Assembly: GCF_963576545.1 (NCBI RefSeq)
Contig: NC_083639.1
Span: 28,897,329-28,961,328 of the forward strand
DNA length: 64,000 nucleotides
Origin: Limanda limanda
Lineage: Eukaryota; Chordata; Actinopteri; Pleuronectiformes; Pleuronectidae
Direction: 5' to 3'
Made by a program: the position numbers and the translations under genes. Of this stretch, positions 12,598 to 26,367 are shown in pieces. How positions within the stretch are numbered: the stretch's first letter is position 1; each line of letters opens with the position of its first letter. Under the pieces are notes generated by a model that made no database searches, was not told the origin of the DNA, and saw only the letters and a program-made list of their open reading frames with translations.

Positions 12598-13270
12598 CGC
12601 CCTGCCTGGTGCTCGTAATGCATTTGGTGATGAGGGTCACTGGCCTTTGAGATCTCCACTGAGGTGAAGGGAATGAATCGCAGGAGAAAATGGACGGAGG
12701 GACAGAAAAGAAATAGAAAGATCTCAGAAAAAGAAATAGAGATACGACTGGACGCTGTAAAGATGCGTCTCCTCTGCTTCGTCATTTATCGTTCAGCTCA
12801 AATCCTCAACCTGCCTCTACAATCATTCTTTTCACAACATACGGTTATCAACACGGAGGAAAACGACCTCCTGTAACCGTGAAGAATGTAGACGGATCAT
12901 AAAATACAGTTTCTTAATTAACATCAAGACATTTTATATGAAACTTCCGGTGATTTGGTTCAGTTTTAAAACAGACATAGTTTCTTAAACTGTAAAAAGG
13001 TGGTGACACTTGTGTTGTTCGTTGTTTCTAATAATAATTAGTTCAATGAACGTGAACTCTTCAGTTCCTCGAGGGTGAAAGGATCAGTAGAAGCAGGGTC
13101 CTCTGGTTTCCTGGAGCCGGAGGATCTGCTGACGACCGGGAGCAGATCAAACAATCGTCACTGTGATGGACTTTCCTTTGAAAACTGCAGCTGAAAGAAT
13201 ATTAAAAATACCATGGAAGAAAGATGAGGAGCGACCAGATACCTGAGTGTGTGTGTGGTGTGTGTGTGTG

Positions 13271-13306
<36 letters not shown>

Positions 13307-13668
13307 AGGTCTCCTTTAAAAATAGATGAAAAGTGCTGACATCGCCAGTCAGTCTGGCTTTTCTACACTCTTCTTCACACACACTCAAATATGCAGAGCC
13401 GATACACACTGATACTCACACAGTCTCTCTCTCTCTCTCTCTCTCTCTCCCCCCCCTTTCTCACTCTCTCTCTCTGTCTCACCTTCGTTCCGTCTCATGG
13501 ACGCTCGGAGGAACAGATCATATTAATTCCCAGCTCTCGTTCGGTCTAAATTATAATCCTGTCCATCAGTCACACTCTCTCCGATCTTTTGTTCTCGCTC
13601 ACAAACACATCTCAGACACTGGTGAGAACCAGACTAATCATATTAATTCAACATGTTCACACAAACAC

Positions 13669-13716
<48 letters not shown>

Positions 13717-15718
13717 GCACACACTCTTCTGAGCAACTTTAGTCGCATTTATTTGGTCAATAACCCTAGATCCATGTTTTCCTCCCTCTGGATGTTGAAT
13801 GTGTTTGAAACTGTGATAATTTACTTTTTCAGAAACACATTCAGTCACAGGAGATGTTGCGTCTGCTCTCACCTTATTGTCCTTGTTGTTTTTATCAATT
13901 AGGAAGATCAATTACTGCCCGTACATTTGTGATGTGTGATATATATGATGAGTGGCGTCAAATTTGGCAAAGAACAATACAAATATTAAAGTGTTAAACG
14001 TAACCATGTAAACACGTTGCACTGAATCACACGTTTATGAATCAGATTTGGATGTTTCTCTTCTACCTGTGAAATCTCTATGTCGACCTCTGTGGATAGA
14101 AACCTCCTCCTGTAGGACTGTGGCCACAACCTGAAGATTATGGATCCAAAACCATTCGTGATCAAAGGAATAATCTCATTTTGAAAACACTTTATAAACA
14201 TTTTAACACAACAAGCATCGCCTCCTTCGATTCTTTTGATAGCTTGACTTAATGTTTGTTTGTTTTATCAGATCTGCCCGTAGAGACAACGTTAATTCAC
14301 AATAAAAGTTTTTACGGAGGGGATTTTCTCTTATTCTGACACACTTTGCACATTTCTCCTATAACGTGAAAATGAACGCAGATCTGTGATGAAAGAATAA
14401 AGCTTCAACGACTGACAGGTTAAGATCCATTTGTCTCTTTGACGGACGAATCCCCTAATAACTGTCTCTCAGCCTCACTGTGTGTCGCCTGGACATTTAA
14501 AGTCTTGGGGTCAATTTATTTTCTATTCAGCAGAATTTAAGATTTAGAATCAAACAGCTTGTGTGAGGTTAAAGAGTCAGAGGAATCTCAGGTGTATTCA
14601 CATCCATCTCAGCAGTGAGTTAGTCCCAGACTGTATTTCGTCCCAGATAACAAAACACATGACCTCACGTGTGATTCTGTTGGACTAGCTCAGAATGGGT
14701 CATTTATTGGAATAAGCAAGTTATTATTTTATGTAAAACTGTCCCTCTGATGTTTATTCCGTCAAAAAAAGGATGAAGATCCAACCAAAAACCAGTGAAT
14801 GAGACAAAACAATGTGAATTTTCCAGTTAAATACAACATCGAGTTTGACGTTTTTTGCCAAACAACTAATTCTCTTCAAATAAAAAAAGGAAAGTTTTAC
14901 TTTCTCTGTTTTCAAACGAGTAAAAAAACTAAATATAAATGATAAGAACATGAATATGCAATGGTTCCAGTTCTCAAAATGGTTTGTAGACATTTCCATA
15001 CGCATGCATGTTACTGAATTGAAAACGCATTCAAACGAAAAATGGATATTGAAGCACGTACCTCAACTGTGAGTGAAGAGTACATCAGTGTGTTCAGCTT
15101 TACATCATGAATTTGCATTTCATGTACACAATTGTTTGTGTTACTGACTGGAAGGATTCAGGTGTTTTTCTATGTGGATGTATTTCTTTTAAAATATACA
15201 CGTGCACTTGGATTTGCTCTCGGTGTTTGAAGTTGGTTGTGTGTGTGTGTGTGCGTGTGTGTTCGTGTGTGTGTGTTCGTGTGTGTGTGCGTTTGTGTAG
15301 GTACACTCCTGCCTGAGCGGCTGCTGATTGCGGTCAGATGGAAAAACAATTGGAAACGCCTCTCCGGCTGATAGATCCATGTAATCAGCGCTTACCAAGT
15401 CAGCTGTGTTCAGAATAACAATGTTCTTTTGCGGCGCAGCTAGTTTCCATATAGATAAGACGGACACAACACCTCCATTATGGTATTTTTGTCTGACATT
15501 ACAACGCAATCAGCGCCACACATCCGCTCAAAAACAACCTCCTCGGCCTGTAGCTCCAGGTGATTGACTGCGACTGCATTTAAGAATCTGAAGATCCGAA
15601 AGGTGAGAAATCCTGACGGCTTCTGCTGCTGCTGCAAAGTCTATTTAACGTCGACTTCAACTCGAAGAGAATCCACCTGTTGAATCCACAGCTTTGATAT
15701 CGGCATTATTACACTGAA

Positions 15719-15749
15719 CCTCATCCCAGTATGAGACACTGGGATGAGG
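15719..15749. repeat. 12-bp inverted repeat, 7-nt loop
   Basis: CCTCATCCCAGT, ATGAGAC, ACTGGGATGAGG: perfect complementary arms. Confidence 0.95.
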
Positions 15750-15789
15750 AGCCATCTCTCCAGTTTGAGAACATACGGATACTGTAATT

Positions 15790-16015
15790 GACTGTAACTG
15801 CTAGTTGACTTTGCCATAGTATTTTATTGACGAATTGTTTTATACCTTGTATTACTGTCTATATATATATGCATATTTATTTCATTCCTATTTATTCAAT
15901 GTATTAACTTTTAATGTATCAACTTTTGTATTGTACCCTCGGCACCATTGAAAATGAGGGTCTTATCCCTCAATGTGTCTTCCGAGGTTTAAATAAATAT
16001 TCAATCAATACGGAT
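15790..16015 (+). mobile_element. Retroposon 3' tail (CCATTGAAAATGAGG type)
   Basis: Contains GGCACCATTGAAAATGAGGG and ends GAGGTTTAAATAAATATTCA, a tail pattern common in fish retroposons. Body not identified. Confidence 0.45.
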
Positions 16016-17027
16016 GAAGAGCTCGGAGGAAGTGGTCCTCTCAGACAAATCCTCACTCTGAGGAACAAACCATGAGATGGACTGATGTTCTATCAGAGGA
16101 AGAAAGAGGAATGGCTCAGATTTACCTGTTTCCAATGAGGAGAAAATCTACTTTTCATAAAAAGATCTTATGACAAAGTAAAAATCTGGAGTATTTCATT
16201 CGAATGTGGAGAGGTCCAGGGGGAGAAATATGATGTAATATAAAATATTTGATGTATTGACGTCTGTGTGTAACTGAAGACACCGTAATGTTGTAATAAT
16301 AATAATACTTATTGTCCGTTTTCACATTGAATTGAGCTTTAAATAAGTTCTCCAAAAAAATAAAATAAATTATAACGATATTCTCATTTCAAATAAAAAG
16401 TAATAAGGTACACAACATTTTTTTTTAAATACTTAAAAAAAGTTAAAAATAAAACCAAAGATTGAAGAAAAATTGTTGAAAAAAGAAAACTGGGCTCAAA
16501 TCCTGTTGTGCTGCTTCACACAATTTAATATCACAATCACTGAATCGTACGAGACTGTTTCTGAACTGACCTTCAGGGAAATGGAAGGTCACGCCACCTG
16601 AAGTTAATTTCTTACTTTACATCTGGATCCAGAGTCCGGTCCACCTGTTAGTGAACCCCGGTCCACTCAGATGAAATCTTTAAATAAGAAATACCTTGAT
16701 TTTTTTGATTAATAATAATAATGGTCCCTGAGCGACAGGCGTACGAATAACGAGACGGTTTGAGAAGCGTGGCGCTGCCGTGGCCGATCCGTGGTGAAGT
16801 CAGAGGTGACGCAGCGGGGGGGGGGGAAGGTCACGGTGACACTCGGCTCCCTGTGGGATTCAAACCTCTGACCTCTGACCTCTAGGAACACGTGTCGGGT
16901 CCAGAAGCTGCTGATCCTGCAGAGACGCTGCTGGACTCCTCTGCCGCCGCCTCGTCTTTCTATTACCACCAGCTACAGGGAGTCTTAGTTAGCAGAGCAG
17001 AGGGTCGCCACGGTGACACTCCTGGGA

Positions 17028-17061
<34 letters not shown>

Positions 17062-17171
17062 TGTGTGTGTGTTGCTATGGACTACTGGGCACATTGCAGG
17101 AGGCCAGGAGGTGCCCTCCCACAAAAACCTCATCACAGCAACACAGGTCAAAAGTCGTTTGCTGCCTTTTT

Positions 17172-17241
<70 letters not shown>

Positions 17242-17420
17242 TCTGTGTGTCTTTGTAAGACTGAGTAATAATCTGTGTAGTTATATTTAGTATTATGGAT
17301 ACATCAGTGTATTTGTGTTGCGATTCACACAGCAGGATCACGGGTTGTGTTTCCTCTCAGCATGATGTGCACGTGGATGTGCCTGCGTGCGTGCCTGCGT
17401 GTGTGTGTGTGTGTGTGTGT

Positions 17421-17456
<36 letters not shown>

Positions 17457-17586
17457 TAGTATGGGCCACTGAGCACACGGCAGGGGACCAGGAGGTGATA
17501 AGTCAGACTTCTACCTTGAATTATAATGATGTCCGCTGCTCTGCTCCTGTTCCCTCCATCCTCCTGCTGCTGCGTCTGTACTGTAC

Positions 17587-17679
<93 letters not shown>
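17587..17679. repeat. (CA)n microsatellite
   Basis: About 92 nt of uninterrupted CA. With (TG)n tracts 17172-17250 and 17399-17454 upstream it forms inverted CA/TG pairs within 500 bp. Confidence 0.98.
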
Positions 17680-17681
<2 letters not shown>

Positions 17682-18297
17682 CACGAGAAGCACTAATCCA
17701 ACTCTTACTCCTGCTGCTCCATTTGCTATGAGATAAAGTTTGTTGTTTTTATTCGTTTATCTTGATTTTACTTCCTCAAGAGCTCGTAGCAACTTCTTGT
17801 TGGTTGAAGAACGAAATGTTCCGAATGTTCCTATATTTATATTTAAAATGTTTTATTGCTGGAGGATGGATATCATCTTGTTCCTCTGGTTTGTTTGGCC
17901 TCAGGATCGTTTTCTGTTGCAACTCACACATATTCAGCGTTCTCCTCAGGAGGAGAGAAGAAGAGAATCCAGACTCTAATGTGTGGAGACCATCCAGAGG
18001 GAAACAGCTCTGAGAACTTCACTGAAGAGTTTCATCATTTCAACTCCAGCAGGTGGAGCAAAAAGATGAGTTTTTAAAAAAAATCTGTTATTAGCAATTC
18101 TGGAAAAACATGTGACGCAATCCTGAAACAACATTAAATGAATCCAAACATCTCAGGATGAAGAAGAGGAGCCGGACACGTAGACGTCAACTTGGAAACA
18201 CGAGGAGATTCCAGAGCTTGTGGGTGATGATGTGGACGAGCTGGAAACAACAACACTGATCTTTCCACAGCAGAGTTAACGCGTCATATCCGGCCTC

Positions 18298-18343
18298 CTG
18301 CTGCTCTACAGGCTCCGCCCCTGCTGCTCTACAGGCTCCGCCC
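18298..18343. repeat. 23-bp tandem duplication
   Basis: CTGCTGCTCTACAGGCTCCG-CCC occurs twice back to back with no change. Confidence 0.95.
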
Positions 18344-19185
18344 CTCGCCTGGATGTTCCCCACATGTTTCACGGTTCCCCCCGGTGTGAAACTAAAGATT
18401 TACCTGCTGTACATTCCTCTTTCTGTTTCTCTCTCCTCCTCCTTTCCTCCACCCTCTTCCCTCTTGCTCTCCTCTTGCCTCAGTCCCTACGGCCCCCCCC
18501 CCGCCCCCTCTCCCTCGCCTCTACGCCCCCTTTTATCTCCTCTCGTCTCCTTCCCTCCTTTGTCTTCCGCCTCTCTTCACCCTTCTCCTGTCATCTCTCC
18601 TGTTCCTCTCCTCCTCTCCCTGTCTCTCTTTAACAGAGCGAAACGAGGGGAATCATCTCCTCGGCATCCCGGTGAACCGATGCTTGGTGATGACCCAGCC
18701 GTGGCACCGTGTTCCTCCCCCCGGGCGGGGCAGCGAAATTACAGAAACCTTCACATGAGAAAATTGTCTCTCTCTTTTGGAAAGAAATTGTATCTCTATT
18801 TAGTCCTGCGATAACAGTGGAAGGAAGCCTGAGGGAAGATCTAACTCCTCTGTTCCACCTCTACATGGCTTCTATAAACAGAGGCCTTATTGAACATCTC
18901 TCTTCCTCTGGATCTCCCTCCACACTGATTAGCTTCAAATCCTCTAAGTCTGCCCTTTGCATTGTAGGTTTTCCTCTTTTGTGTCTTTAAAAAAACATCT
19001 CTTCCATTTTGTTTGTCGACTCATTTACTTATTTCTCTTTCTGGAAACGCTCTTCAGTCGTGGACCCGAATCGAAGGTGTGGTGGTTCTGAAGCTGCTGC
19101 TGTTTCCTCTGGTCTTTGATAGAGACCAGCAGCGGCTGATAGATCGCTTTGTTTCTAATTTAATATTTGGAGCTTATGGCAACAA

Positions 19186-19218
<33 letters not shown>

Positions 19219-20044
19219 TGAAATGTGTGAAAGTGCAGACTCTGATCTTTCAGTGTTTGCAGAGCGAGAGGAAGCAAAGCAATTATCTCTGGAAGTTTGG
19301 TGGGAAATGTTTGCGTGCGACATCTTGACTTGAGAAAAGAAAAAAGAAAGAAACCTTTTATATGTTGTTTTGTAACTTCATTAGAGTTCGAAACAGAAAT
19401 AATTGGATTAAAGTTGTGAGAAGGAGGGTGACAGAACTTTCAATACATTTACAAAGCAGTCACTAAATGGAGCAGCGTGCACGGAGAAACAAAGAGCCGG
19501 ATCTCACACAGATGAGTTACAGGTTTGTAATTCAACAACATGAACACACACAGACACACAAAAACACACGCACACATAAAGAGCCCACAGCACCATCACT
19601 AGAGTGAAGCAGTTGACTATTATCATTTAGCCGATCTACTTCTAGCTATCTAGCATGATGCCTTATTATTGGCCAATAAGAATTAGCAGATTTAGAAATG
19701 GTCGCACACAAACACACACGCACAAATACATGACTACCGCAACAAACAAAAATACACAAGTTCATGCATGTTCAAATAAAAGAGTGACAAGTGCAGATGT
19801 GAAGTGAACTCTTGCAAACACACTCTCACACATGCACTTTTCTGCCCACACGTGTGCACACAGAGATACGTATCACACACAACACACACATACACACACA
19901 CACACACACTCACACTCAGTGAGGGCAGGCTGATCTGACTGGAGAGGGAATGATTTCACCGTATACTCATCTCAGTCCCTGTGATTACGGCCTTCGGTAG
20001 AAATGGCAAATAATGGCGGCAATGTGCTGTGAAATGAAGCCTAT

Positions 20045-20094
<50 letters not shown>

Positions 20095-20206
20095 TGTGAG
20101 TGTGTGTGTTGTTTGTGCTGTGTGTGTGCAGACACTTGAGTGAGAGCGAGAGAAAGTGACAGAGAGACAGGGTTGCACTGGTCTGAGTAAAAGACTCGAA
20201 GAGGTT

Positions 20207-20214
20207 AGAGAGAG

Positions 20215-20306
<92 letters not shown>
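20207..20306. repeat. (GA)n microsatellite
   Basis: About 100 nt of GA with one GCGAG interruption near the start, inside a 900-bp cluster of TG, GA and CA repeats. Confidence 0.97.
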
Positions 20307-20307
<1 letters not shown>

Positions 20308-20432
20308 AAGAGATGAGTGAGGATGATGGATCCACTGAGACAGAACCCTGTGAGTGTGTGAGTGTGTGGGTGTGTGTGTGGGTGTGTGTGTGTGTATGTG
20401 TGTGTGTGTGTTTGAGAGAGAGAGAGTTAGAC

Positions 20433-20464
<32 letters not shown>

Positions 20465-20556
20465 GGACCAAGCAGAGATATAATCGCTGGCAATCATCCT
20501 CAACAGTTTGATAAGGTCATAAAAGTGTCAAGCTAAAACATTACGGCCAAGTCCCC

Positions 20557-20690
20557 TACACACACACACACACACACACACTATCTCTCACACACACACA
20601 CACACACTATCTCTCTCACACACACACTATCACACAACACACACTATCACACACACACAAACACACACACTATCTCTCACACACACAGCG
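20557..20690. repeat. Compound (CA)n-CTATCTCT repeat
   Basis: Runs of CA separated repeatedly by CTATCTCT or CTATCA, at 20581, 20607, 20627 and 20670, giving an irregular minisatellite built from microsatellite blocks. Confidence 0.9.
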
Positions 20691-20739
20691 TTCCACTGGA
20701 CATTCAGATGATTGCACAAGATATCTGCAAGATTATAGT

Positions 20740-20817
<78 letters not shown>

Positions 20818-20930
20818 TATATGAACCTTTCTTCAGGCTCTTAAATTGGACTGAAGGCTGTAAAATAATCATATCTATCAACAACATCAATATTACATAA
20901 CCCCAGATACCCAGATACCCAGATATGACC

Positions 20931-20971
<41 letters not shown>

Positions 20972-22699
20972 ATAGTGTGTGTCTGTGTAAGAAGCAGGAG
21001 CCTCATCAGAAGAAGTCACCTTTTTCTAGTTTCACATTCAGATCCAGCAGCTGTTGAGACGCTACACAAGCTGTTTACACGTTAACACAACATCTGACCA
21101 CACGCACGGAGACGCACATCAGGATAAAGAGCCTCCTGCTGGGGGGTGACACACAACATCTGGTTCTGCACAATGCTCCTCGGATACTCTCCTCAAAGCA
21201 CGGAGGCACATAACAGAGTCTCAGTAAGCGTCTGTTCACACACGTTCTTTCTCTGTGATATCTGAAATTAAATTTGAACTTCAAATTCATCCATATTTGT
21301 AAAACACCAAAAAGACTTTAAACTGTCATAGAGGGAAAAGAATTTCAACTGGGAAGGAACCTCCGACAGAAACTCAGGTTGGGGATAAAGGATTAAGGGA
21401 ATCAAGGAAGATGGAGAATGGATAATGATGTTGTCGCAAACTACACACAAGCACAAACACACACAAACAGACACGCACACTGCAGCACAATCACCTGTTG
21501 GGGATAAAGAATCCAGGGAAACAAGGGAGATGGAGAGCTGTTGGAGAAGAGGAGGAGGAGGAGAGAGAGGAGGAGCTGTCATTTTGGAGTTTGATTATGT
21601 TGTCGCAAACTACACACACACACTCACACACACACACACACACACACAAATAGACACGCACACAAACAGACACGCACACCTGTTGCTCTGTGTGTGACTG
21701 GCAGCCGTGGGATGTTTGGATTCTTCTCACCTCTCCATCACTGTCTGTTCCCTCAGATCTGAACAGTTGTTTTTTCTTTGTGTGTCTGCATCTCCTCAGA
21801 TTGTGTGTGTTTGTGTTATTGCCTCTCGGAGTCCGACAGTCACTTTGTGGGGGGGGGGGGGGGGGAGCTTGTTAAACCGCGGCCGCTCTTTCTTTTCCGT
21901 CTTTCTTCATTCCTCCGTCTCACCCTCTGTGAAGCAAACTGTTTTCCTGATGCTGTCGGATCATAATTTGTTTTTTACCTCCTCCTCTCTCATGTCTCTC
22001 TCTCTCTCTCCGTCCACATCTCTCCATCCAGCTGATTACAGTGTTTCTGCTCTTTCATTTCATTTCGCATAATCGTGCCTCCTCGGTTTCTTTTGGAGAG
22101 TCGCATTATGGGTTATTTGTTGCTCTAAATAGAGTTGCTAGGGTAGTGAGTGTTTTCAGGTCCGTGCACAGTGAGTCTCTCAGAGTTAATCAGGCTTGAA
22201 AGTGGCGTCTCCGTCCTGTTTAACCGGCAGGAAGTCTCTGGTCACATGACCCGCTGCCAAACAGGAAACTACCACGGTTTCTCCACCGATGTTCACCCGC
22301 CCCATCGGCCACACCTCTACCACGCCACGCCTCTAATTACCCATCAACCCCTCCTTTACCTGGTCAACGCTTCCTGCTCCGTTTGTCTCAGATCTCTCCA
22401 CCCGCCCCCCCTTCCCCTCATCCGTTTACCTCCCTCCTTCATCCTTATCCCTTCATCCTCATCATTCTTCATCCGTCCCCGACCTTCACATCCGTTCATC
22501 CATCCACATTATCCAACGCAGCCTGAAATTCCCTCAAAAGATGAATTATACATCGTTGTGTCCATGTGAGCGAGAGGCAAACTCAAGAGAAAGAGCTTTT
22601 CTGGAGTTCATGTCTGAAAAACATCTGTAAACATCAGTTCTCTAAATACAGTAGAAAACGTTTTGATTCCCTGGTAGTTTGATGAAAAGCTGCTGCTGA

Positions 22700-23424
22700 C
22701 AAACAAACCAACAACCAAACAAACCAACAACCAAACAAACCAACAACCAAACAAACCAACAACCAAACAAACCAACAACCAATCAAACCAACAACCAAAC
22801 TAACCAACAACCAAACAAACCAACAACCAAACAAACCAACAACCAAACAAACCAACAACCAAACAAACCAACAACCAAACAAACCAACAACCAATCAAAC
22901 CAACAACCAAACAAACCAACAACCAAACAAACCAACAACCAAACAAACAAACCAACAACCAAACAAACCAACAACCAAACAAACCAACAACCAAACAAAC
23001 CAACAACCAAACAAACCAACAACCAAACAAACCAACAACCAAACAAACCAACAACCAATCAAACCAACAACCAAACAAACCAACAACCAAACAAACCAAC
23101 AACCAAACAAACCAACAACCAAACAAACCAACAACCAAACAAACCAACAACCAAACAAACCAACAACCAAACAAACCAACAACCAAACAAACCAACAACC
23201 AATCAAACCAACAACCAAACAAACCAACAACCAAACAAACCAACAACCAAACAAACCAACAACCAAACAAACCAACAACCAAACAAACCAACAACCAATC
23301 AAACCAACAACCAAACAAACCAACAACCAAACAAACCAACAACCAATCAAACCAACAACCAAACAAACCAACAACCAAACAAACCAACAACCAATCAAAC
23401 CAACAACCAAACAAACCAACAACC
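22700..23424. repeat. 16-bp minisatellite, about 45 units
   Basis: Tandem CAAACAAACCAACAAC with a few CAATCAAA variants and one 4-bp insertion near 22946. The minus-strand frames (LVVGLFGCWFVW type) are open only because the 48-nt triple unit has no stop; they are not genes. One residual unit at 24224-24240 lies beyond the hAT insertion. Confidence 0.98.
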
Positions 23425-24223
23425 TAGGGTTGCAAAGGGGTGGAAAGTTTCCGGAAACTTTCCATGGGAACTTTAGCTCGGGAATTTTGGGAATTTTGAA
23501 AGAAAAATAAATACGCAAATTAAACGCTGAGCAATAAAAACATCATTCAAAACTCTATTTTAAAGATGTATGGAACGTTGAGTTTCAACCCTCCGCTGAG
23601 CATTCTTCCATCACATGCACAGATAACTCCCAGCATGCTTCACTCTACAGCAGGGCTATTGAGGCCTGCTGTAGAGTGAAGGACTAGTCAGGTAAGTTTC
23701 AATGATATTACTGGGAAAATATATTAGCATGCTGATTGAGGATTGTTCATCTGTTCATCTAGACTATTTCCATTCATTTATCCATCAATTGAAAAATATG
23801 TTTACAGAAGATTCCAATTGTTTGGCTAACTATTTATATCTCTGGCATTGCATTAGTGTTTTTTTACAAACTTTTTTCTCATCTTATTCTACAGAACAAT
23901 GCCACGTGCACTCTCTCATGTGTGGAGACATTTCACCCCATCCAATGTAGAAGGAAAGGCTGTGTACATTTGCAAATACTGTGCAAAGACCTATGTTAAG
24001 AATGACACAACGATGCAGAAGCATATAGTCAAGTGCCCAAAGTTTCCTCAGGGCTCAAATCAGCCTATGACACAACAAAATGTTTATATTTATGTCTGTA
24101 TATGACAAGGTAAATACAGTTAGTATAAATTACCCACAACATTTCCAGTTTATTCTCGTTAATTCCCGTTAATTCCCATGGAAAGTTTCCAACTTTGAAT
24201 ATTCCCGGAATTTTGCAACCCTA
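23425..24223 (+). mobile_element. hAT element with BED zinc-finger ORF, copy A
   Basis: Ends are TAGGGTTGCAAAGGGGTGG and GGAATTTTGCAACCCTA. The 8-bp flanks are CAACAACC on both sides (23417-23424, 24224-24231), consistent with a hAT duplication although the target is itself repetitive. 799 bp, non-autonomous. An inner palindrome (CTTCACTCTACAGCAGG and its inverse, 23639-23682) is imperfect in copy B. Confidence 0.92.
23899..24105 (+). pseudogene. BED-type zinc finger fragment of hAT transposase, copy A
   Basis: 68 codons starting MPRALSHVWRHFTPSNVEGK with CKYC and HIVKC zinc ligands. The preceding sequence TTCTACAG|AACA resembles a splice acceptor and the sequence after the stop resembles a donor (ACAAG|GTAAAT), so the frame looks like one exon of an ancestral transposase gene. 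Identical to the copy at 41733-41939 in all 207 nt. Confidence 0.75.
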
Positions 24224-24240
24224 CAACAACCAAACAAACC

Positions 24241-25320
24241 AATGAACAGGGGAGTAAACACAACCTCCTCTGGGGTGAAGATCCTCAACACGGAACAAAA
24301 CAGAGCAAAAAGTGATTAATTACAATTTAATTTGACTGATGATTGAGCTGAATCCACAAAACACATCTTTCCCCGGCTCATCCTTTTAACTGACTGTTGT
24401 GAAAATGCGTTGTGTAGTTTTGGTGTGTGTAATCCTGCTGACGAACACACACACTGACAGACAGGAGTGACAACATCACCTCCTTTGTTGTAGACGAGAA
24501 GAGTTCACAAGTGAGAAAACGAGTTCTGAGCATCTTCTGACGTCTTCACGGCAGAAATCAAACGAAGACAAACTCGGTCGGGGACAGACGACGAGCGGAG
24601 ACAGACTGAAGTGAGAGAAACGTGACAGAAGGAAGGAAGCGGTGACGTGAGATGAATGGAGTCACAGCAGGAATCGCTCACTCAGGGAACAGCTCGGTTT
24701 AGACTTTGTTCTTGCTCGGTGTTTTCACAGTTTGTTAAATGAAGCCAGAGCAGGAGACGTGGCAGTGAGTCAGCTGGTTAATGGGGCCCGTCTATGTGCT
24801 GGATTCTTTCCCACTGCAGTATTCTCTGAGTGTGTAACTATGGTTTCATGAGCTTCTGTGACTCGGGTTGTTTATCTTGTTGTTCTGTCTCACGTCAGAA
24901 TGAGTTGACGTCCGTCTTGAAGTTCTGGAACGTGAGCAGAACATCAGATTCGGTTCTTCTGTCCTGAACATTCGCTGTGAGCTTTAAAGAGACGGGAGCT
25001 CAGACCAGGTGTTTGAGACAGAGGCTGAAAGGAGGAGCTGCAGCGACGGACAGTCTGAGGACCACCGATGTGTGTTTTCTGAACATCAGAGCATGAAAAC
25101 ATTTTACAGTCAAAGTATTAATATCGACCTGAAGATGAGCAGAACACGTTTCCTTTTAAATGCAACAACACATGTTGGATTGGTTCCTTCTACACAATCA
25201 AACTCACAGTGTCAAGTTTATTTCATCTTTAATCCATTTCTCTTTTACTCTTTTCCTTTCTTTGCATCTCAGTCTCTTTACCCCCCCCCCATCCCCCGGC
25301 TCCTGACAACATGACACACA

Positions 25321-25357
<37 letters not shown>

Positions 25358-26363
25358 TGTCTTTCTAAGCCACAATTACCACTGAGGGATTCCTCCACAG
25401 GCTAATATGCTCCGTTAAGCTCGGCGAGCCTAAGTAAGCGCTCTGAAATCAGTGCTGGAGTCAGTCGCACACATCTGCGCCGCACAAAGGCTTCGCACTC
25501 ATCCCCCCCCCCCCCCCCCCCCCGACAGTGAGCGAGTCTGGCTGCACGTGCTCTGTGATACTGAGCTGCTTAATGGGAGTCGATGAACTCTGTCCGCCGC
25601 TCTGACGAGAGGCGCTCGGCTCTCAGACGCCGCCGCGGCTGAAGAATAATCATCGGCGCTGTCAGCTTTCAACAACGCCCCGGAACTGCAGAGCCGAGCA
25701 ATTTAGCAGATTTCACTGAAATGTGCAGCTCAGCCTCCATTCATCAAACCCGTCGTTTTACAATTAACTCGGTCGACGCATCGGAACCTGTGGTTTTTTA
25801 TCTTACTGCGACTCGTTCAGTGTTTCCCGGCGTCAGTTACATTCACATTTGTAAAAAAAGTGAAATGTCTTTGTTTCTCTGTTTTTGTTGGAAGTTGTTT
25901 TTCTTTCTTTCTATCGTGTCCAAACTTGTGCAAAATAAAATCCAGAATTGAACAAAGAAACGTGTCACACGAGTGGTGTGTTAAAATAAAGATGGACGAC
26001 ATGAAGCCATATCACCTCGATGGCCCCCTGGTGGCTCCTCCTCCTTGTGACGGGGCATGAACCAAACCAAAATATCAAATTACACAACAAATACATTGTT
26101 CTCTTCACACTGACGTATGTTCAAAGATGTTAGAAACATTGAATCATGTAGAATATGGAAAAATCATGATTGACAGCTGGGACTGACTTGTGATTGGTCG
26201 AGTCTGTGCAGTGGAGGGATTCAAATATCAACAGAGCAAGATGGCAGCGCTCGTGTCGGAGGTATTTTGACTTCAGGGACTGGTCCAGGATTTTGTAAGA
26301 AATTGTTCTTGTATTTAGCTAAGCTTTAAACAAGTAGACCGTTTCCAGGTATTTCACAACAAC
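24241..26363. other. Gene-free stretch
   Basis: No exon recognised. Contains (CA)n 25318-25352 and a 21-C run at 25503-25523. 25390-25500 may be conserved noncoding sequence. Confidence 0.7.
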
Positions 26364-26367
26364 TTAA

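Larger units (their letters stand above)
11961..22699. other. Gene-free region dense in microsatellites
   Basis: No coding exon recognised in 10.7 kb. CA/TG repeats occur at 12567-12594, 13248-13303, 13668-13722, 15237-15296, 17028-17072, 17172-17250, 17399-17454, 17587-17679, 19188-19216, 20047-20103, 20354-20412, 20740-20815 and 20933-20969, with (GA)n at 20207-20306. A retroposon tail is near 15790-16015, a 23-bp tandem duplication at 18298-18343 and a 17-G run at 21849-21865. Confidence 0.75.

Noticed and set aside
18353..18814. 153-codon plus frame
   Set aside because: Pyrimidine-rich Ser/Leu/Pro translation; no domain.
22800..23424. CRISPR-like regular repeat spacing
   Set aside because: The 16-bp units are contiguous with no unique spacers, and the genome is eukaryotic.
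22634..23518. Minus-strand frames of about 205 codons with an LVVGLFGCWFVWLL repeat resembling membrane segments
   Set aside because: They are the 16-bp minisatellite read in three equivalent frames; hydrophobicity follows from the AAC/AAA complement, not from a gene.
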